From positions 62,001 through 126,000 of the forward strand of contig JAGVSM010003547.1 of NCBI GenBank assembly GCA_022494885.1: a stretch of DNA of 64,000 nucleotides, in the 5' to 3' direction. Shown in pieces: positions 33,401 to 45,060 of this stretch. Both the position numbers and the translations under genes were made by a program. The notes beneath the pieces were generated by a model. That model was given only the letters and a program-made list of their open reading frames with translations. It did not search any database and was not told the origin of the DNA. Numbering within the stretch: position 1 is the first letter of the stretch; each line of letters begins with the position of its first letter. Source of the stretch: Micrasema longulum. Taxonomy: Eukaryota; Arthropoda; Insecta; Trichoptera; Brachycentridae.

Positions 33401-34639
33401 TAAACAAATACACAGAACTCGTTGATGCACCGAGCTGGGCAGTTATATTATAAGAAAATACCATTGGAAATAAGAGAGCAAAAAATTTTTATTTAATTTA
33501 AATGTCAGTTAAAAAAACATGTGTTTAGCAGATTTAGTTTTTAAAAAGTAATCTCATTCGTGTTAGCTTTATAGAAATTTTATTTTTAAGTGTACGTATA
33601 TTGTTTGGAAATGTTAATAATTCTTATATGTTTTAATAATAATTAGATAAAAGTTAATATTAGGATATTCATTTATTATGTTTGTACTATTTTAAGACTA
33701 ACAAAAAAAAATATATAAATGCACAACTAATAAAATTTTAAAATTTCACGATTTGTTGCAACAGAGAGGGAAAACATGTATTTTGTAAAATATGTTTTGC
33801 CTCTCTGTTGCAACAAATAAAAATATGAATATCTCCTTAGGGAGGAAATCCACCCGGTCTGCAAGCATTTGGACATACTAAAAACATTTTTGAATTTCAT
33901 GACCATTTTACATAAATATAAAGTAAATGTACGTGCTAAGAATACATAATGTCGCTTAAACTTAAATAATATAATACATTACAATTAAAAAGTAATGTAA
34001 TATAAAAGAATATAAATAAAATTCTTTTATGTACCTACTATGTAAATTGGTGCAAAAATATTTTTTTTTATAGTATTCTGTAAATACAATCACAGTTTGC
34101 CAATGTTGAAAAGTATTTTTGACATTTTGCAATTATCTTTGTTTTTTTGTTGTAACATTGTCTGTTATTATTTGTGTATGTCAGCATTTATGGCAACTAT
34201 TTTATTATCTTCTTGTATGTTTTCTCTTTAGATTTTGTGCACATTTTTTATAGTTTCATTTTCCATAAAGTATTTTATATCAAACTGACGTGTTTTTTCG
34301 TACATATGAGTCGTTGGATTCAATAGGGTAAGTTGTATACAAGGTATTTTTTTAGTTTTGACTGTGTCCAGGCAGACAAAAAATACAATACTATGTAAAT
34401 TATCAACTAATACTTTGTGCCCGTCTTTTCCATCAAAGGGAAGTAGTGTTGCTAACCCTTGCTGTTGAAATCGTCAAACGCAGCACCTACTTACTAATAA
34501 TCATTTTACTATGACTCGATTAAATCGATGTAGTTTAAAACCTTTAAATAAGCGGTGCTACATACACGATTATAATATTTATCTTTTGGTGACTTATACT
34601 CGTACGAGTATGAAGGGCGTCGGAGTTATGAAATCTTAA
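33401..34639. other. No gene seen; hairpin at 33751-33818
   Basis: AT-rich. The only structured item is the 27-bp-arm palindrome at 33751-33818, listed separately. Confidence 0.45.
33751..33818. repeat. Perfect-arm hairpin related to repeat P
   Basis: atttgttgcaacagagagg is repeated inverted with one mismatch over 27 bp around a 14-base loop. The arm ends aaaacat and resembles the P terminus at 49871 (caacagagagggaaaacat). Confidence 0.75.
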
Positions 34640-34935
34640 TAATCTAATCTGATGTTATTCAATTTTTAAAATTACTGTAATGGAGATAGGCTTTTGTGAT
34701 ACAAGTAAATATAGTATTTGCCACCATTTGTGTTAGAAATGTGGTCATGAAGATGATTGATAATATCCGACAAAGGCTCTCTGGGCAAGCCGTGTGGAAA
34801 AGAAAATAAATAAAAAATAGATTTAAAAAATGGAGTGACAAAAAACATTGCATTTTTGTATAAGTGAAACCGATGGAAAGAACCACGGTCTTTCGAGCGG
34901 TTTCGGGTATGTAAAAAATGTACTAGATGAGAAAT
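34640..34935 (-). repeat. Repeat E copy
   Basis: Minus-strand counterpart of 25195-25520 (see there). The 75-codon frame 34659-34886 retains SLCRI, IF and MVAN at the positions matching the other copy. A poly-A/T run follows the terminal region. Confidence 0.6.
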
Positions 34936-36333
34936 ACATTTATGTGTGTAAAAAAACTGTGTTTTCGATGGCCACTCTTAGGTGAAAATCCTGTGAAAAA
35001 AAAACTCTATTGAAGATAATTTCACCTCGTTGTCATATAGTTGGCGCGTTCGCTAATATTTTTGAGGTCTGTGATTTAATTCCATGTTAGATGTAAAACA
35101 TAAATTTTCAACCATTCTACCATTTCAAAATTTGGTATATTATCACGCCTGTTGTCATGACATATTTGTTGTTAAGTGACGTATCGCAATTTGCCATCAT
35201 TGGAAATAGAAAAACCTCAGAGTAATAACACGTAACCTAGAGAGGAGCTCAAACGTAGGAAAACCATTCTACGACTATTGGGTATTAAGTTAGCTACAGT
35301 TCGCAGCAAAACAATTGGCCGTAATCAGAACGAGAATTGCTAAATGGATATTAATTTGCATTGTAAATACTTTTAAATATGTACCTGTGTATTTGTTTTT
35401 ACAGAGTTATTCCTATTTTTTTTTCTATAATTCGCTTATATTTATTTTATAAAACTGAAAATGCATGTGCGTGTTTATTTTTTTATTTATTTTATTCATC
35501 ATACACTTATGTTACATTTATTGAGACGTAAATCCCAACTCCATGGAACCAAAGTCCTGAGTTGAGTTTGTTTGTTTGTCCGTCACATCTCCGAAATGGC
35601 GAGTCGTAGCGACCTGAAATTAGGACACGTCATTTTAGATGCGATTTCAAGGTAAACATTGCTATTTTCAAGTGAAATTTGAATCGACCCCTACTCGATA
35701 AAAACTCAAACTTTATATGGATGCCTAGTGCTGCCCTGACATATTGCATATAATCAACTGTCATTATCAATAGTAAACATACTTTGATTTACAAATTTAT
35801 CCCCGAAATTGAGAAAAAATAGTAGTATAGTATCTGAAGTAAATATGTTGGTATAAGGAAAGTTTTTAAGCAACATAATACACGTGTCGGGACAATAAAT
35901 GCCAAAAATTCATGTAAATCATAGGAAAATATTCGGAATCAATTATCTGTAAAAACTGACTCCTTTCACACCTTTGACACTTCTACTGCTGCAACCAAAC
36001 ATACTGCAATTCACCGTGGTCGATTTTTATTTATTATAACGTAAATATCAAAGTTATTTACAAACAAAGCCAAGCACAGCTACAAAAGGATCCGATCAAA
36101 CCGTTATGTTTGTGTTGTCAAATATAACAAACTGGTCGCCAATTGGTTGCTAACCAATAAACCAACATCGCTTGCGTTCTATAAAACATAGTGATAGGGC
36201 GTCTCTTTAGGTTACGCTTTGCAAGGGAAAAGCATACATATTATAAAGAGACAAAGCTTGTATTATCTAACCCTATCAAACAAAGACATATCATATTTTG
36301 CCAGATTGTAAATCTCATCGAGATGAATCCGGT
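34936..36333. other. No gene seen; repeat relics
   Basis: 35022-35105 is a weak plus-strand match to the SINE A head (cacctcgttgtcatatagtt, gaggtctgtgatttaattcc). 35565-35640 contains ttgtttgtttgtccgtcaca followed by tctccgaaatggc, a start typical of dispersed insect repeats. 36190-36280 has short inverted matches (gatagggcgtctcttta and taaagagac..ccctatc). Confidence 0.4.
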
Positions 36334-36373
36334 GTTATATATATTTAAATATATATATATATATATATATATA
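36334..36373. repeat. (AT)n microsatellite
   Basis: About 20 AT units with a ttaaa interruption near the left end. Confidence 0.95.
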
Positions 36374-36539
36374 ACTCAATATGCCTTAAAAAGGGACATG
36401 TCATACTTAACCGTCTTTTGACGGATATAATACATACTTCTCAAGATTATAATGTGAACTTTAAACTCATTAATAGTACAGGTACTTAAATCAAAATTCA
36501 AATATTTCTTCAACCCTTTGGGTGTAAGTAAGTAGTAGG

Positions 36540-37230
36540 TACCTTTATTATCCACCGTCCATATTCATAGTAAATTCGCCGGGTGACTTAGATATGCAAG
36601 CCTTAGAAGTTCAGCGTCTGCTATCCTTCTGGACATTTCCTGTCCGTGTGAGTGTGTATGTGTGTATATGTAGTGTTCAGTGTAACGGGAAGACGAGTAT
36701 ATTACTGGGACGAGATTAGTATTTGCCGATTTATGCTGGGGGCTGGGGGCAGATTCACGTCGGCGTCATACAAATCTCTCTCCTGAAGGAAGCGGCGAGC
36801 GCCTTCTCTTATTGTACTGTACAAATTAGATATTCCGAATGGACACGTATGTTACTCGAGTCCGAACTCATCGTACCACAGGCCCAGTACAGTCAGTCAA
36901 AGTCTTGTTCTTAAAAGTTGAATAGAATATCAAATAGAACACAATGACTTGAAAATTGACAAACAAAAGAAAGAAGTTAAGAAAATATTTTTCAAATGTT
37001 TTTTGTCTTATTCATAAAATTAAATGTGAAAATTATTATCTGCAAATTTCCAATAATAATTTTATATGAATTAGAGCTATTAACAAAATTAACATTATTT
37101 TACCGGTTAAGTGCCAAAAGCGCGTAAACGCGCTCTCCGCTTCTGCTCCCGGGGAGCCGGCCATACAAGTATAGAGCTTAAAGAAGCATGCCTTTGTACG
37201 CGCTTTACGCGTCAAAGTCAAGTATTCCGA
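36540..37230. other. GC-richer island, unassigned
   Basis: 36580-36910 and 37110-37215 are GC-richer than the surroundings and match no repeat here. The first includes gctgggggctgggggcag (36735) and an arthropod-type TCAGT initiator at 36676 without a well-placed DPE. The second (gcgcgtaaacgcgctctccg, ccccggggagccggcc) is open on the minus strand (37036-37221) with a possible donor, but no motif. Conserved exon or regulatory DNA is possible. Confidence 0.35.
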
Positions 37231-37699
37231 ATGATTTCAGATTTCAGATATACACTCAAAGACATCTGTTTCTAAAAGTTGCCTAAAATTTTGCAGCCTG
37301 CTGGGAACTCCAATAGCAATACCAGACGGCACAGAAAAGGTTGATGAGCGAAGTAAATTACGAAAGTCCATTTTAAAATCTTAAATGATCACTATTATCT
37401 ATACTAAACTGTTGAAAAAAACTTTTTTTCATAAATAAAACATATTAAATGCCACATTGCACTTGTTTGATTTTTACTTTTAACAAACAGTAAGTATTGT
37501 TTTGAATGTCTTAATTTTTATTCTTCATATAGCTACCTTCTTAAATAGTTTGGAGACAGTATGCAAAACATTGTTCTTAAAGTTTTTTTTTTCCTAAGAT
37601 TTCTTACGAAAATACAAAAATAATCCCTAAATAGTAGTAAAAAGAGCTCCCCCTGTGCACGTCAAAACATATATAGTACTTTTACGATAGGTAAATAGT
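37231..37699. other. No gene seen
   Basis: AT-rich, no recognised features. Confidence 0.4.
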
Positions 37700-37815
37700 A
37701 TGTCCGTCTCTCAGAGTAATGGTCAGCGCGATTGCCTACCATGCAAGAGATCCCGGGTTCGATCCTCGACATGGTTGACGTGGAATACTTATTTCATAAG
37801 GTGTTTTTAAATAAA
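37700..37815 (+). mobile_element. SINE A, head and start of body only
   Basis: A-box region gagtaatggtcagcgcgatt, then cctaccatgcaagagatccc and B box gggttcgatcctcg at 37755. The body stops after the gtgtttttaaa block. Confidence 0.85.
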
Positions 37816-38008
37816 AATGTATGCACTGTTTACGAATTTTTTAAAATTGGCCTATATAAATTGGCTATGTTTTTTATGAATATTTTTGTTTTTTATTGTT
37901 TATTATGTTAATTATAATAAGATTCATTGGATTAATTACATTTTTTTATTGTTATTATTATGTACCAATGAAGTACATATTATGTACTTCTGGATTACTT
38001 TCTTTCAG

Positions 38009-38147
38009 CACAAAGATGCTAAGGCTACCAGATTTCAGAGAGTTCTTTCGGGCAGCTTTTCTCGTTTGACAACGAGCAAATTTTCCGTGTATGTGGGCAC
38101 CGCCAAGGAGACTTATATCTTCAAATGCGGTGTGCGGTATGTGGTGG
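38009..38147 (+). CDS. Isolated internal exon of an unrecognised gene
   Basis: A pyrimidine-rich acceptor (ttactttctttcag) precedes 38009 and a strong donor (G|gtaagc) follows 38147. The 139-nt exon is open in one phase only and closed in the other two. It encodes HKDAKATRFQRVLSGSFSRL, then TTSKFSVYVGTAKETYIFKC and GVRYVVG. Codon third positions are rich in G/C (GTG, GGC, ACC, GCC, AAG, GAG), unlike the AT-rich surroundings, and this argues for selection on a real protein. The last codon is split after its first base. The alternating polar/hydrophobic tail suggests beta strands, as in a PH- or PTB-like module, but I do not recognise the family. No companion exon was found within several kb, so it may lie in a long-intron gene spanning this window. 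Confidence 0.55.
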
Positions 38148-38189
38148 GTAAGCTGTTATTATTATGTTAACTTTGTTAAATAGCTAATC

Positions 38190-38245
38190 TCGATCAAGCA
38201 AAAATCGATCAAGAAAAAGATTGGTGGACCAAAGCAGTGTACGAA
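38190..38245 (+). mobile_element. SINE A tail fragment
   Basis: Diverged match to the distal body: aatcgatcaagaaaaagatt, ggtggaccaaagcagtg, aatgataac. Confidence 0.4.
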
Positions 38246-38439
38246 TGATAACAAAATATTTGAAGATTTATTGCGATGGCAAAAACTGTCTCAGTTTTAC
38301 TTAAAGGGGTTTTATTAAACACCTTTTGACCCCGACCCAACTACTCCTTAAAACTTGATTTTAAGTTCCAAGGCTCCAACAATACGAAGCTAATTGACTT
38401 AGCCGAATGTCCACTGCATACATTTCTCGTGAGTGTTGA

Positions 38440-38570
38440 AGTATACTTCATAATATATTCCGAGAAGCCTGGCCCGGATCTAGGGGAGGGAAGGGTGGCC
38501 GGTGGCAAGGATGGGGTAAGATCGGACGAGGAGGGTCCGAGCCACCCGCCACAAGAGACAAATAGTTTGC
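38440..38570. other. GC-rich island
   Basis: ggcccggatctaggggaggg and ggtggccggtggcaagg followed by gagccacccgcc stand out from the AT-rich flanks. No frame or repeat is assigned. It lies 0.3 kb downstream of the isolated exon. Confidence 0.35.
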
Positions 38571-38730
38571 GAATCGATTATCATATTTTCCTATGATCAT
38601 TGTATTGTATGAGTCCTAGTATTAGTTCTGTCCTGTCTGGTGAACGTGACAATGGATTAGACTATTGACCGAATGGTACACAAATTGAAGTACAGTATAT
38701 TGTATGAGTTTCTGTGTATTTCATTTATTA

Positions 38731-38805
38731 CTTGTATTCAGAGACAAAACTTAGGGTGAGAAAAGTACATTTTACTGTCATTTAAATTATTCTCTGCATA
38801 TGAGA
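38731..38805. mobile_element. Decayed Harbinger-type MITE
   Basis: The left end cttgtattcagagac, then aaaacttagggtgagaaaag and tacatttt, matches the left arm of the MITE at 17967-18095. The right end is seen as tctctgcatatgag. It is preceded by TTA. Confidence 0.55.
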
Positions 38806-39083
38806 TTCCAAAATAGTTTTATTTCAATAGGTATACGGGCATATTTCGATGTGTCTAAAATTGTTGAAGACATGCTATTATTGTATCATTCTTGATATTT
38901 TCTGAATAATGGTAACATAAAAAAATAATTTTGTTACGAAACAGAAGAAATATATTTTGAAGTCAGGCGTCGGTACCTTTATATTAAGCGTGACTAGAAT
39001 TTCACCAGTTGGAATTTTTTTTTTAGTATTTTAGGTTAATTACCCCTTATGTCGGTAGAATAAAAACATATATTTTTACACAT

Positions 39084-40590
39084 TTGAGCATAGTTATGTA
39101 AAAAGCATCCAGCCGTAGAAAAAAGAAAATAAGATATTAGCAATATTTGAGTTTGTCCAAATGTTTGTAGACAAAAGACTGGATTTTACCCCCTCGGGAA
39201 TCATCAAGATTAACAAATTACAACAGGGATGGAGAATGGAAGTTTAGGCATTTACAGGACTTATGACCTGTCATTGGCTGGTTTAAGTGACCACTTTACA
39301 CACTGTGTAACATTCACCATTTTGCCCATGTTTGAACATCCATATTTCTTCAATTCTTCTATTTGTTGATTTTAGTGAAGTTAAAGAGCTGAAACCCTTA
39401 CTGTTGTGAAGAGATTTATCTGACTGAATTATTTCACATACTAGGCAACGCCTGACAACAATTTTTCAATTTTTAAACTTCTTATGGGACCAGTTGGTTT
39501 CATTACAATATTTGAGTTTGTCCAAATGTTCGTAGACAAAAGACTGGATTTCTCCCCCTCGGGAGTCATAAAGATAAACAAATTACAAAAGGGATGGAGA
39601 ATACGTTAAATAAGGGAATATGGAAGTCTAGGTATTTACAGGACTTAGGACCTGTCATTGGCTGGTTTAAGTGGCCACTTAACACACTGTGTATTATTCA
39701 CCATTTTGCCTTTGTTTGAACATCCATATATATATATAGCCCTGTAAATGCCTAGACTTCCATATTCCCTTATTTAAGGTATTCTCCATCCCTGTTGTAA
39801 TTTGTTAAGATAATAGCAATTTTGTGAAAAGAGTGAATAATCAAATCAACACAACAATGGAATGTTTTTTTTTATTTTTACGCATGATAAATAATGCTTT
39901 TTTTTTTACAAAAAAGAATTATATTATTTATTTGACCAGTTTTCATGATTTTTGAAATTCTGGCTGATCACAAAACCTAAGATGTGCATTTTGCAGAAAA
40001 CAGCTAGAACTAGTTAAACTTCGATGTATGTATGTTGTGTCATTATCTATTGAACGTGTTATTTTATATTTCTATTGGGATACTTAATTGTCATGAATCT
40101 CTTAATTTGTTTGTAAGAATAACTTTTTAAATAATTTGATTATGATTTGAAGGAATTTTTGTGATTTTTTCAAGTCTGGCTGATCACACAACCTAAAATA
40201 TACATTTTACAGAAAACAGCCAGATCTAATATTGAACGGTACCTCATTCAAACTTAAAATGTCGTGACATTCTGTATTAAAACGTATTTTTTCATTTGAA
40301 AAAGATATTTTATAATTAAGGAATTTTTTTTTTTTTAATAATTGTGTATTTATTCACTTTAATTTATTTAACAGAACTAGAGTTCTGGGGCCATTAATCT
40401 TCTCATCAGTATCCATACCGTAAGATTTTTCTAGTGCTGTGGGTGTTATTTTCAAATTGAGAAATGTTGTTTTTGTGATCAACACTATTTTAAGATGGTG
40501 GTTATAAAAGTTTTTTGTTAGAAAGCGGGCTGTTTTTAGCAAAAAATAGAATTGACCTTACTGCATCCGATAACACCAATATACCAGTTT
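39084..40590 (+). mobile_element. Repeat G (TIR element) split by repeat P
   Basis: The left terminus (gagcatagttatgtaaaaag, 39085) and left subterminal DNA continue after the P insertion at 39809. They then match 59716-60139 block by block: tttgtgaaaagagtgaataa, aaaaaagaattata, ttgaccagtttt, gtgctgtgggtgtt and gaccttactgca. The right TIR is missing; a SINE A starts about there. Two copies of a ggctgatcaca.aacctaa block at about 39962 and 40184 mark an internal duplication absent in the 59 kb copy. Confidence 0.75.
39145..39808. repeat. Repeat P, tandem and inverted copy inside G
   Basis: Flanked by gatattagcaat (39133-39144) and gataatagcaat (39809-39820), a 12-bp duplication with one change. 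Inside, one P unit (39145-39500) is followed by a second, partial unit starting tttgagtttgtccaaatgtt at 39509. An inverted end at about 39735-39808 complements 39585-39650. The G copy at 59716 holds a single gataatagca and so shows the empty site. Confidence 0.85.
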
Positions 40591-40595
40591 AAAAA

Positions 40596-41012
40596 ATGAT
40601 GATGCATAGGATAGTGGATTGGTTCACCAATCGCAGCGTATCTGGACCATTTTTGTTACATGGAGGTAAGGTGATTAGTCTTAGGCTTCAGGTACCAATC
40701 CAGGGACTACGAAATATTCTTGAGTGAAACAACCTTTTTTAAAAAATAATTTAATTTTGGGGGCATTTTCAACGAGTGGTAAATAACTTATTATAAGAAA
40801 ATGAGAATCAAGTAAGGGTAGAGTGGTATTCGAACCACGGACCTTTAAGCCGTGAGTCCGAGACACTAGCCATGGGACCACAACCCGATTCCAAATTTCT
40901 ATCTTAAATAAATATTTCATTAAATAAATATTTTATATCATTAATGCCGGGAAATGGGCTCAAGATCTCTTGCATGGTAGGCAAACGCACTTACCATTAT
41001 ACCACGAGGCCG
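40596..41012 (-). mobile_element. SINE A split by a SINE C insertion
   Basis: The SINE A tail and body are at 40596-40736 and its head is at 40906-41012 (B-box complement degraded; A-box complement accattataccacgaggcc intact). SINE C on the minus strand fills about 40737-40905, with B-box complement gtattcgaaccacgg and A-box region complement ctagccatgggaccacaacc. The string aaataa/aaataaatatttcatt on both sides suggests a duplicated target. Confidence 0.88.
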
Positions 41013-41949
41013 GCATAATATTTTTTAAGAAATTTTTATATTTTAATTTTCTATTAATATGTAATTCATATTTTGTAAGTTATCGCTACGTTGTTATATT
41101 AAAATGTTTTTGTTTCATATGGTAGAATTGCCTTTGCACTATTGAACCATTTTACTGAAATAAAATTTATAATTATTATAATTTCACTTACAAAATGAAA
41201 TCACATCTATCCTATAGAAAATATTGACGAAAAAAAGGTTGACAGTTTTTATGTATGGATAAATTAGCAGTTAAATAATTATTTACCAAACATAGTATTT
41301 TAAATATGTATAAATTTAAACCATTTAATTTAATATGCACCATTTCGTTAAAAGATTCCTTCGTAATATATCATTATCATAAAATCCCTATCCACGCCCA
41401 GTGGTGGATTGGGCACCAAATTAATACTCCAACTGCACCATATCTGGAACATTTTTGTTATTTTTAAGGTTAGGTGTTTAGACTTATGCTTTAGCAGCCA
41501 GCCAGCCCAGGAATAATTGTTGCGGTGTAGGACCACCTTTAAAACAATAAATAGATATTAAAAAAAACAAACAACAAAATAACACGAAAAAGCAAACAAA
41601 CAAGACAAAATATTGAACACCTTTAAATGTAAATTGATGAATGAAGCACTTACTTTGTGATATTTCATGTACAATATAACTAAATATTTGCTTCGTGTAA
41701 AATCGCTACACATAAGTGACTTTATAAATAATGAACATAATAAGTTCTCCAAAGCGAAAGCCATTTTCGAAAGAAGTGTACAAGTTTGGATTTTGTCTAA
41801 GGGAAGAGACCATTGCAGGAGACTGCTGCGAGACATTGCATAGATTTATAAACCTATAAACGATATGTCCAGATGTTTATAAAAAAATATGTTAATGTAA
41901 TAATTTTTTATTTTTAGAATTATTTAATAACATGCACTTTCCATGTTAT
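41013..41949. other. No gene seen; SINE A relic at 41380-41545
   Basis: 41380-41545 is a diverged minus-strand SINE A body (tccacgcccagtggtggatt, gcaccatatctggaacattt, ttgttatttttaaggt). The 92-codon minus-strand frame 41558-41836 has no motif. Confidence 0.45.
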
Positions 41950-42050
41950 ATTTTAACTCAACACAGAGCCTTTGACCTCAGAGAATTAGGAATCCGTTAT
42001 TATTTTTTTGTAATATGTATATTTGTATGAATAAATAAAATAAAACTAAA
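41950..42050 (+). mobile_element. LINE 3' end with tail
   Basis: aacacagagcctttgacctc, agagaattag, cgttattatttttttgtaat and gtatatttgtatgaataaat match the complement of 45697-45805. The tail is (AATAA)-type. Confidence 0.6.
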
Positions 42051-42974
42051 TTTAGTATATTTTTAATAAAAAAAATATCTAGTCATATTTTCAACTTTCA
42101 TATATAATTATCAATTTAATTTTCAAAAAAAAAAGTTTAGGCAGCCATCAATTGAAGCCATATTTTGGGATTTATGACTTTGATAATTCAATTATAATTA
42201 TTATTATTTATGATTTCTCTGGACTTTATTGTATGGGGTTCGAAATATTCTTGACTTAAAATAAACTTAAAATGATTTTCCATTTTTTTGCTTTTCGCGG
42301 GCTGTGACTATGGATGTCGCCAGTGTAAAGTTGTTTCAAGTTCGTATGGAATGAGATAATATTATGAGTAATCTATAGATGTTTTGAAACAAGCACCCTT
42401 ATTTCCAGCAAAGAAGTTATTAGTCGCTTCAAATTCTACGCACGAAGATTTAGCATGTAGTGTGCAGAAAGGGGTGGAAAGAAAGGAATAGGGCGGAATG
42501 AAAGACAACATATGTGACTAATGACAGCAACACGGATTGAATTAGGATCGTGGAATAGGTATATGTAATAATTACTTCTCCTTGAATTTGTTTTCAAACT
42601 TGGAAATAATGACATTTAAAGTTTTACTTAACTTTTGTTATCAAGGATGACGGAAATTTATTTTGTTCAGTCAACACGTGCAAGGAATTTTAATAAGAAA
42701 ATATATTTTTTTAAATATATACATTTGATTTTACATTTTTTTTTTTTTTCGATATTTTCAATACAAATTCTGTTAATGAATTAAAATATAATCTTACTCG
42801 TTATTTTTTAAAGAAGTAATGGATTTATTTTAAAACGTATTATTGAATTTTAATTTGTTTTCTTGGGTACGTATTTTTTTGTTTTAACGTGTTGTACGTA
42901 ATACAAATTATACTTTGGTGGATTTTTTGCCGATTGGCAATGTCTTCCAACCAACTGATACAATAATAGTGGTT
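42051..42974. other. No gene seen
   Basis: AT-rich. gccgattggcaatgtcttcc at about 42928 resembles the LINE 3'-end motif seen near 43695. No frames of note. Confidence 0.4.
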
Positions 42975-43375
42975 TTTAGATAATGAGGAACTTTAGCCCT
43001 ACGGGAAATTGGATACAAAAAATGTTATCTTGCGCGCGGTTAAAATTAAAGGGTTAAATTGTACTGTAGAATTTCTTAAAAATGTACGAAAAAAAAAATA
43101 TTTTATTGAGAATGCGCTACTTTGAATGATGTCAATGGTTCATATGAACCATCCAATGATATGAGAGCTTTAAAAGATATCCGGTTTGGTAACCGTAAAC
43201 GAACCAATCGGAAGAACTGTCATAGAACAACATCTGACGTCTCACGCGGAGATATTTCAGAAATACAAAACTTTAATCATAGCGCTGATAATATGATAAA
43301 TAAAAATAATCACAAAATCAATAGTCTATTAACAAAAAAAAAAGACACTGAACTTCCCCATTGCTAATAAGACAC
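42975..43375 (+). mobile_element. Repeat M, MITE-like, copy with TIRs
   Basis: It starts aatgaggaactttagcccta (42983) and ends with gaacttccccatt (43351-43363), whose complement begins aatggggaagttc, so short terminal inverted repeats are present. The middle has tctgacgtctcacgcggaga and tcaatagtctattaacaaa. The 81-codon plus-strand frame inside (43122-43367) is not conserved in the other M copies. Confidence 0.65.
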
Positions 43376-43377
43376 GT

Positions 43378-44120
43378 CGATCGAAGCTAGACAGGCAGTG
43401 CTCAACGGGGTTTTAGTCTTAACATTCATGTATGGAAGTGAAACATAGAATTGGTAGAGGAAATATGAAACTTCTTAGACGAATGTGTGGGAAATCAATG
43501 TATGACAGGGTGATGAATGATGAAATTACGCGAGAGTAAGAATTTGAGGTTGGAATAATTGATAAAATCTAGTGAGGGTCACTGAGATAGTTTGGTAATG
43601 TAGAACGAATAGATGATGAAAGAATAGTAAAACAGGTGTATTTTTTTTTTTACACTTAATAAACATACAATTTATATACATGTAAGTACAGGCAAATTGC
43701 CCTAAGGCGATTCCTTCCTACCAACCTAAACCGTTCAGTTTGAGAAGATTACAAGTACATGGACAAAATTATATTAAAAAAATACGGTTTTATATAACAG
43801 TTTAGAACAAAAATTTACCAAAAAATTTACTCTTACAATTTTATACAAAAATTTATTTAAAAAAATACGCTATACTATAAGGAGAGGAGAGGAGAGGTGA
43901 TAGGATGGAAAGAAGAAGGAGAAAGGAACAATTAAAAAAATTAGGCAGTGTCATTTCAATATTGATTTAAATGTAAATAAAGAAGGGGCGTCTCTAACAT
44001 TAGTGGGTATATTATTTCACAATTGAGCAGCTGCTATTGTGGCGATGAAGGGCGGCGCAGGACAAGGACGACCAAGAAAGACGTGGCGTTATCAGGTGTG
44101 GTTAGGATAGACGTGTATGG
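43378..44120 (+). pseudogene. Decayed RTE-like fragment with LINE 3'-end insertion
   Basis: 43378-43640 spells a stop-ridden version of EARQAVLNGVLVLTFMYGSE and the following C-terminal region. The matching 3' part (ggacaaggacgaccaagaaa, 44066) resumes at about 44035. Between them, 43646-44032 is minus-oriented LINE 3'-end DNA (tttttttttttacac tail, gccctaaggcgattccttcc at 43692). It is nested and heavily decayed. Confidence 0.7.
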
Positions 44121-44679
44121 GATTCACCCTCTCTTCTCCTAGATCTTCCCACTTTTGATAGATCTCTTCGCTACTATCACAATGTGTCATGAATAAGCTA
44201 ACAGTTACCGTAAAAATCTAAGCACCCATGTCCAGCAAAATTAATTTCTTTGACGAAGAAATTGGTAAGTTTACCTGCAAGTAGCGAGGTCCTTTTTTCG
44301 AGGTTTAATTTGCTGATACCGATTCAGATATTTAGCGATCCTGATGGCTGGAGTTTGGATAAACATAGTTGTCTTGTAGTCCCCCTATAAATAATTATGT
44401 AGTTTTGATCTATGAGAGCCAATATCGTAAATCGTAATATGACAGAAGAGTAATTATTTAGCCGTTTTGTGGCATTACGATGAACTGTTTGGGGTCTTTG
44501 ATGACAAATATTAATAAAAACCATTACCGCGCATATACGTGGGCATGAAATAGTTAAATGTACAAGCTTTTTAATTGACATCGACCCCCCATGAAATGGT
44601 GGCTAGAAAAAAATAATGTCTGACATTGGCTATTCGCGGCTGTCCTCCTAAAATATTTAGTAAAAAAATTGTATTTAAC
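44121..44679. other. No gene seen
   Basis: Mixed composition. The minus-strand 85-codon frame at 44324-44581 has no motif or splice context. Confidence 0.35.
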
Positions 44680-44770
44680 ATATAAGTAGTCTATTTTTAA
44701 AATCCGCTATCTCTCTTTAGCGGCCATAGACAGATAGCAGTTTTGGGAAATAGACTACTCATATATTTGA
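44680..44770. mobile_element. Small foldback element
   Basis: catataagtagtctattttt is repeated inverted (aaatagactactcatat) with arms of about 40 bp, including gctatct..ctct and its complement. A short gcggcca loop separates them. Confidence 0.65.
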
Positions 44771-44929
44771 AATTAAATTTAATCCGTGCATATTTGATTC
44801 GCAATATGATGAAAGCATTCAATCAGAAACAAGCATCTTGTGTTCGGATTCACTTTCGGCGTGGTCAATTTTGATTTATAGTTTCTGCAAGCAAGGCGAT
44901 GGCTTAATACATATTCCAGCACAACTTCT

Positions 44930-45060
44930 TCTCCGCCTAGGTTCGGGGGTGGGAGGATGGGGTGGAGTGGTCTAGTGGCTGGGGAGGCAGGGTGGGCAGG
45001 AGGGGGAGGGCGGACAATGCCATCCTAACTGACCGCCGGGCGGCGCAGATATGAAAATCA
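44930..45060. other. G-rich tract, predicted quadruplex
   Basis: 44944-45012 holds many G runs. Within 44981-45010 at least four runs of three or more G are separated by loops of 1-5 bases, fitting the G3+N1-7 quadruplex pattern on the plus strand. It is followed by gaccgccgggcggcgcag. No gene is attached. Confidence 0.6.

Noticed and set aside
36676..36712. Arthropod core promoter (TCAGT initiator) in the GC-richer island
   Set aside because: The closest DPE-like string (GGACG) is two bases out of register and no transcript start evidence exists.
43122..43367. 81-codon plus-strand frame
   Set aside because: Lies inside repeat M and is not conserved in the other M copies.
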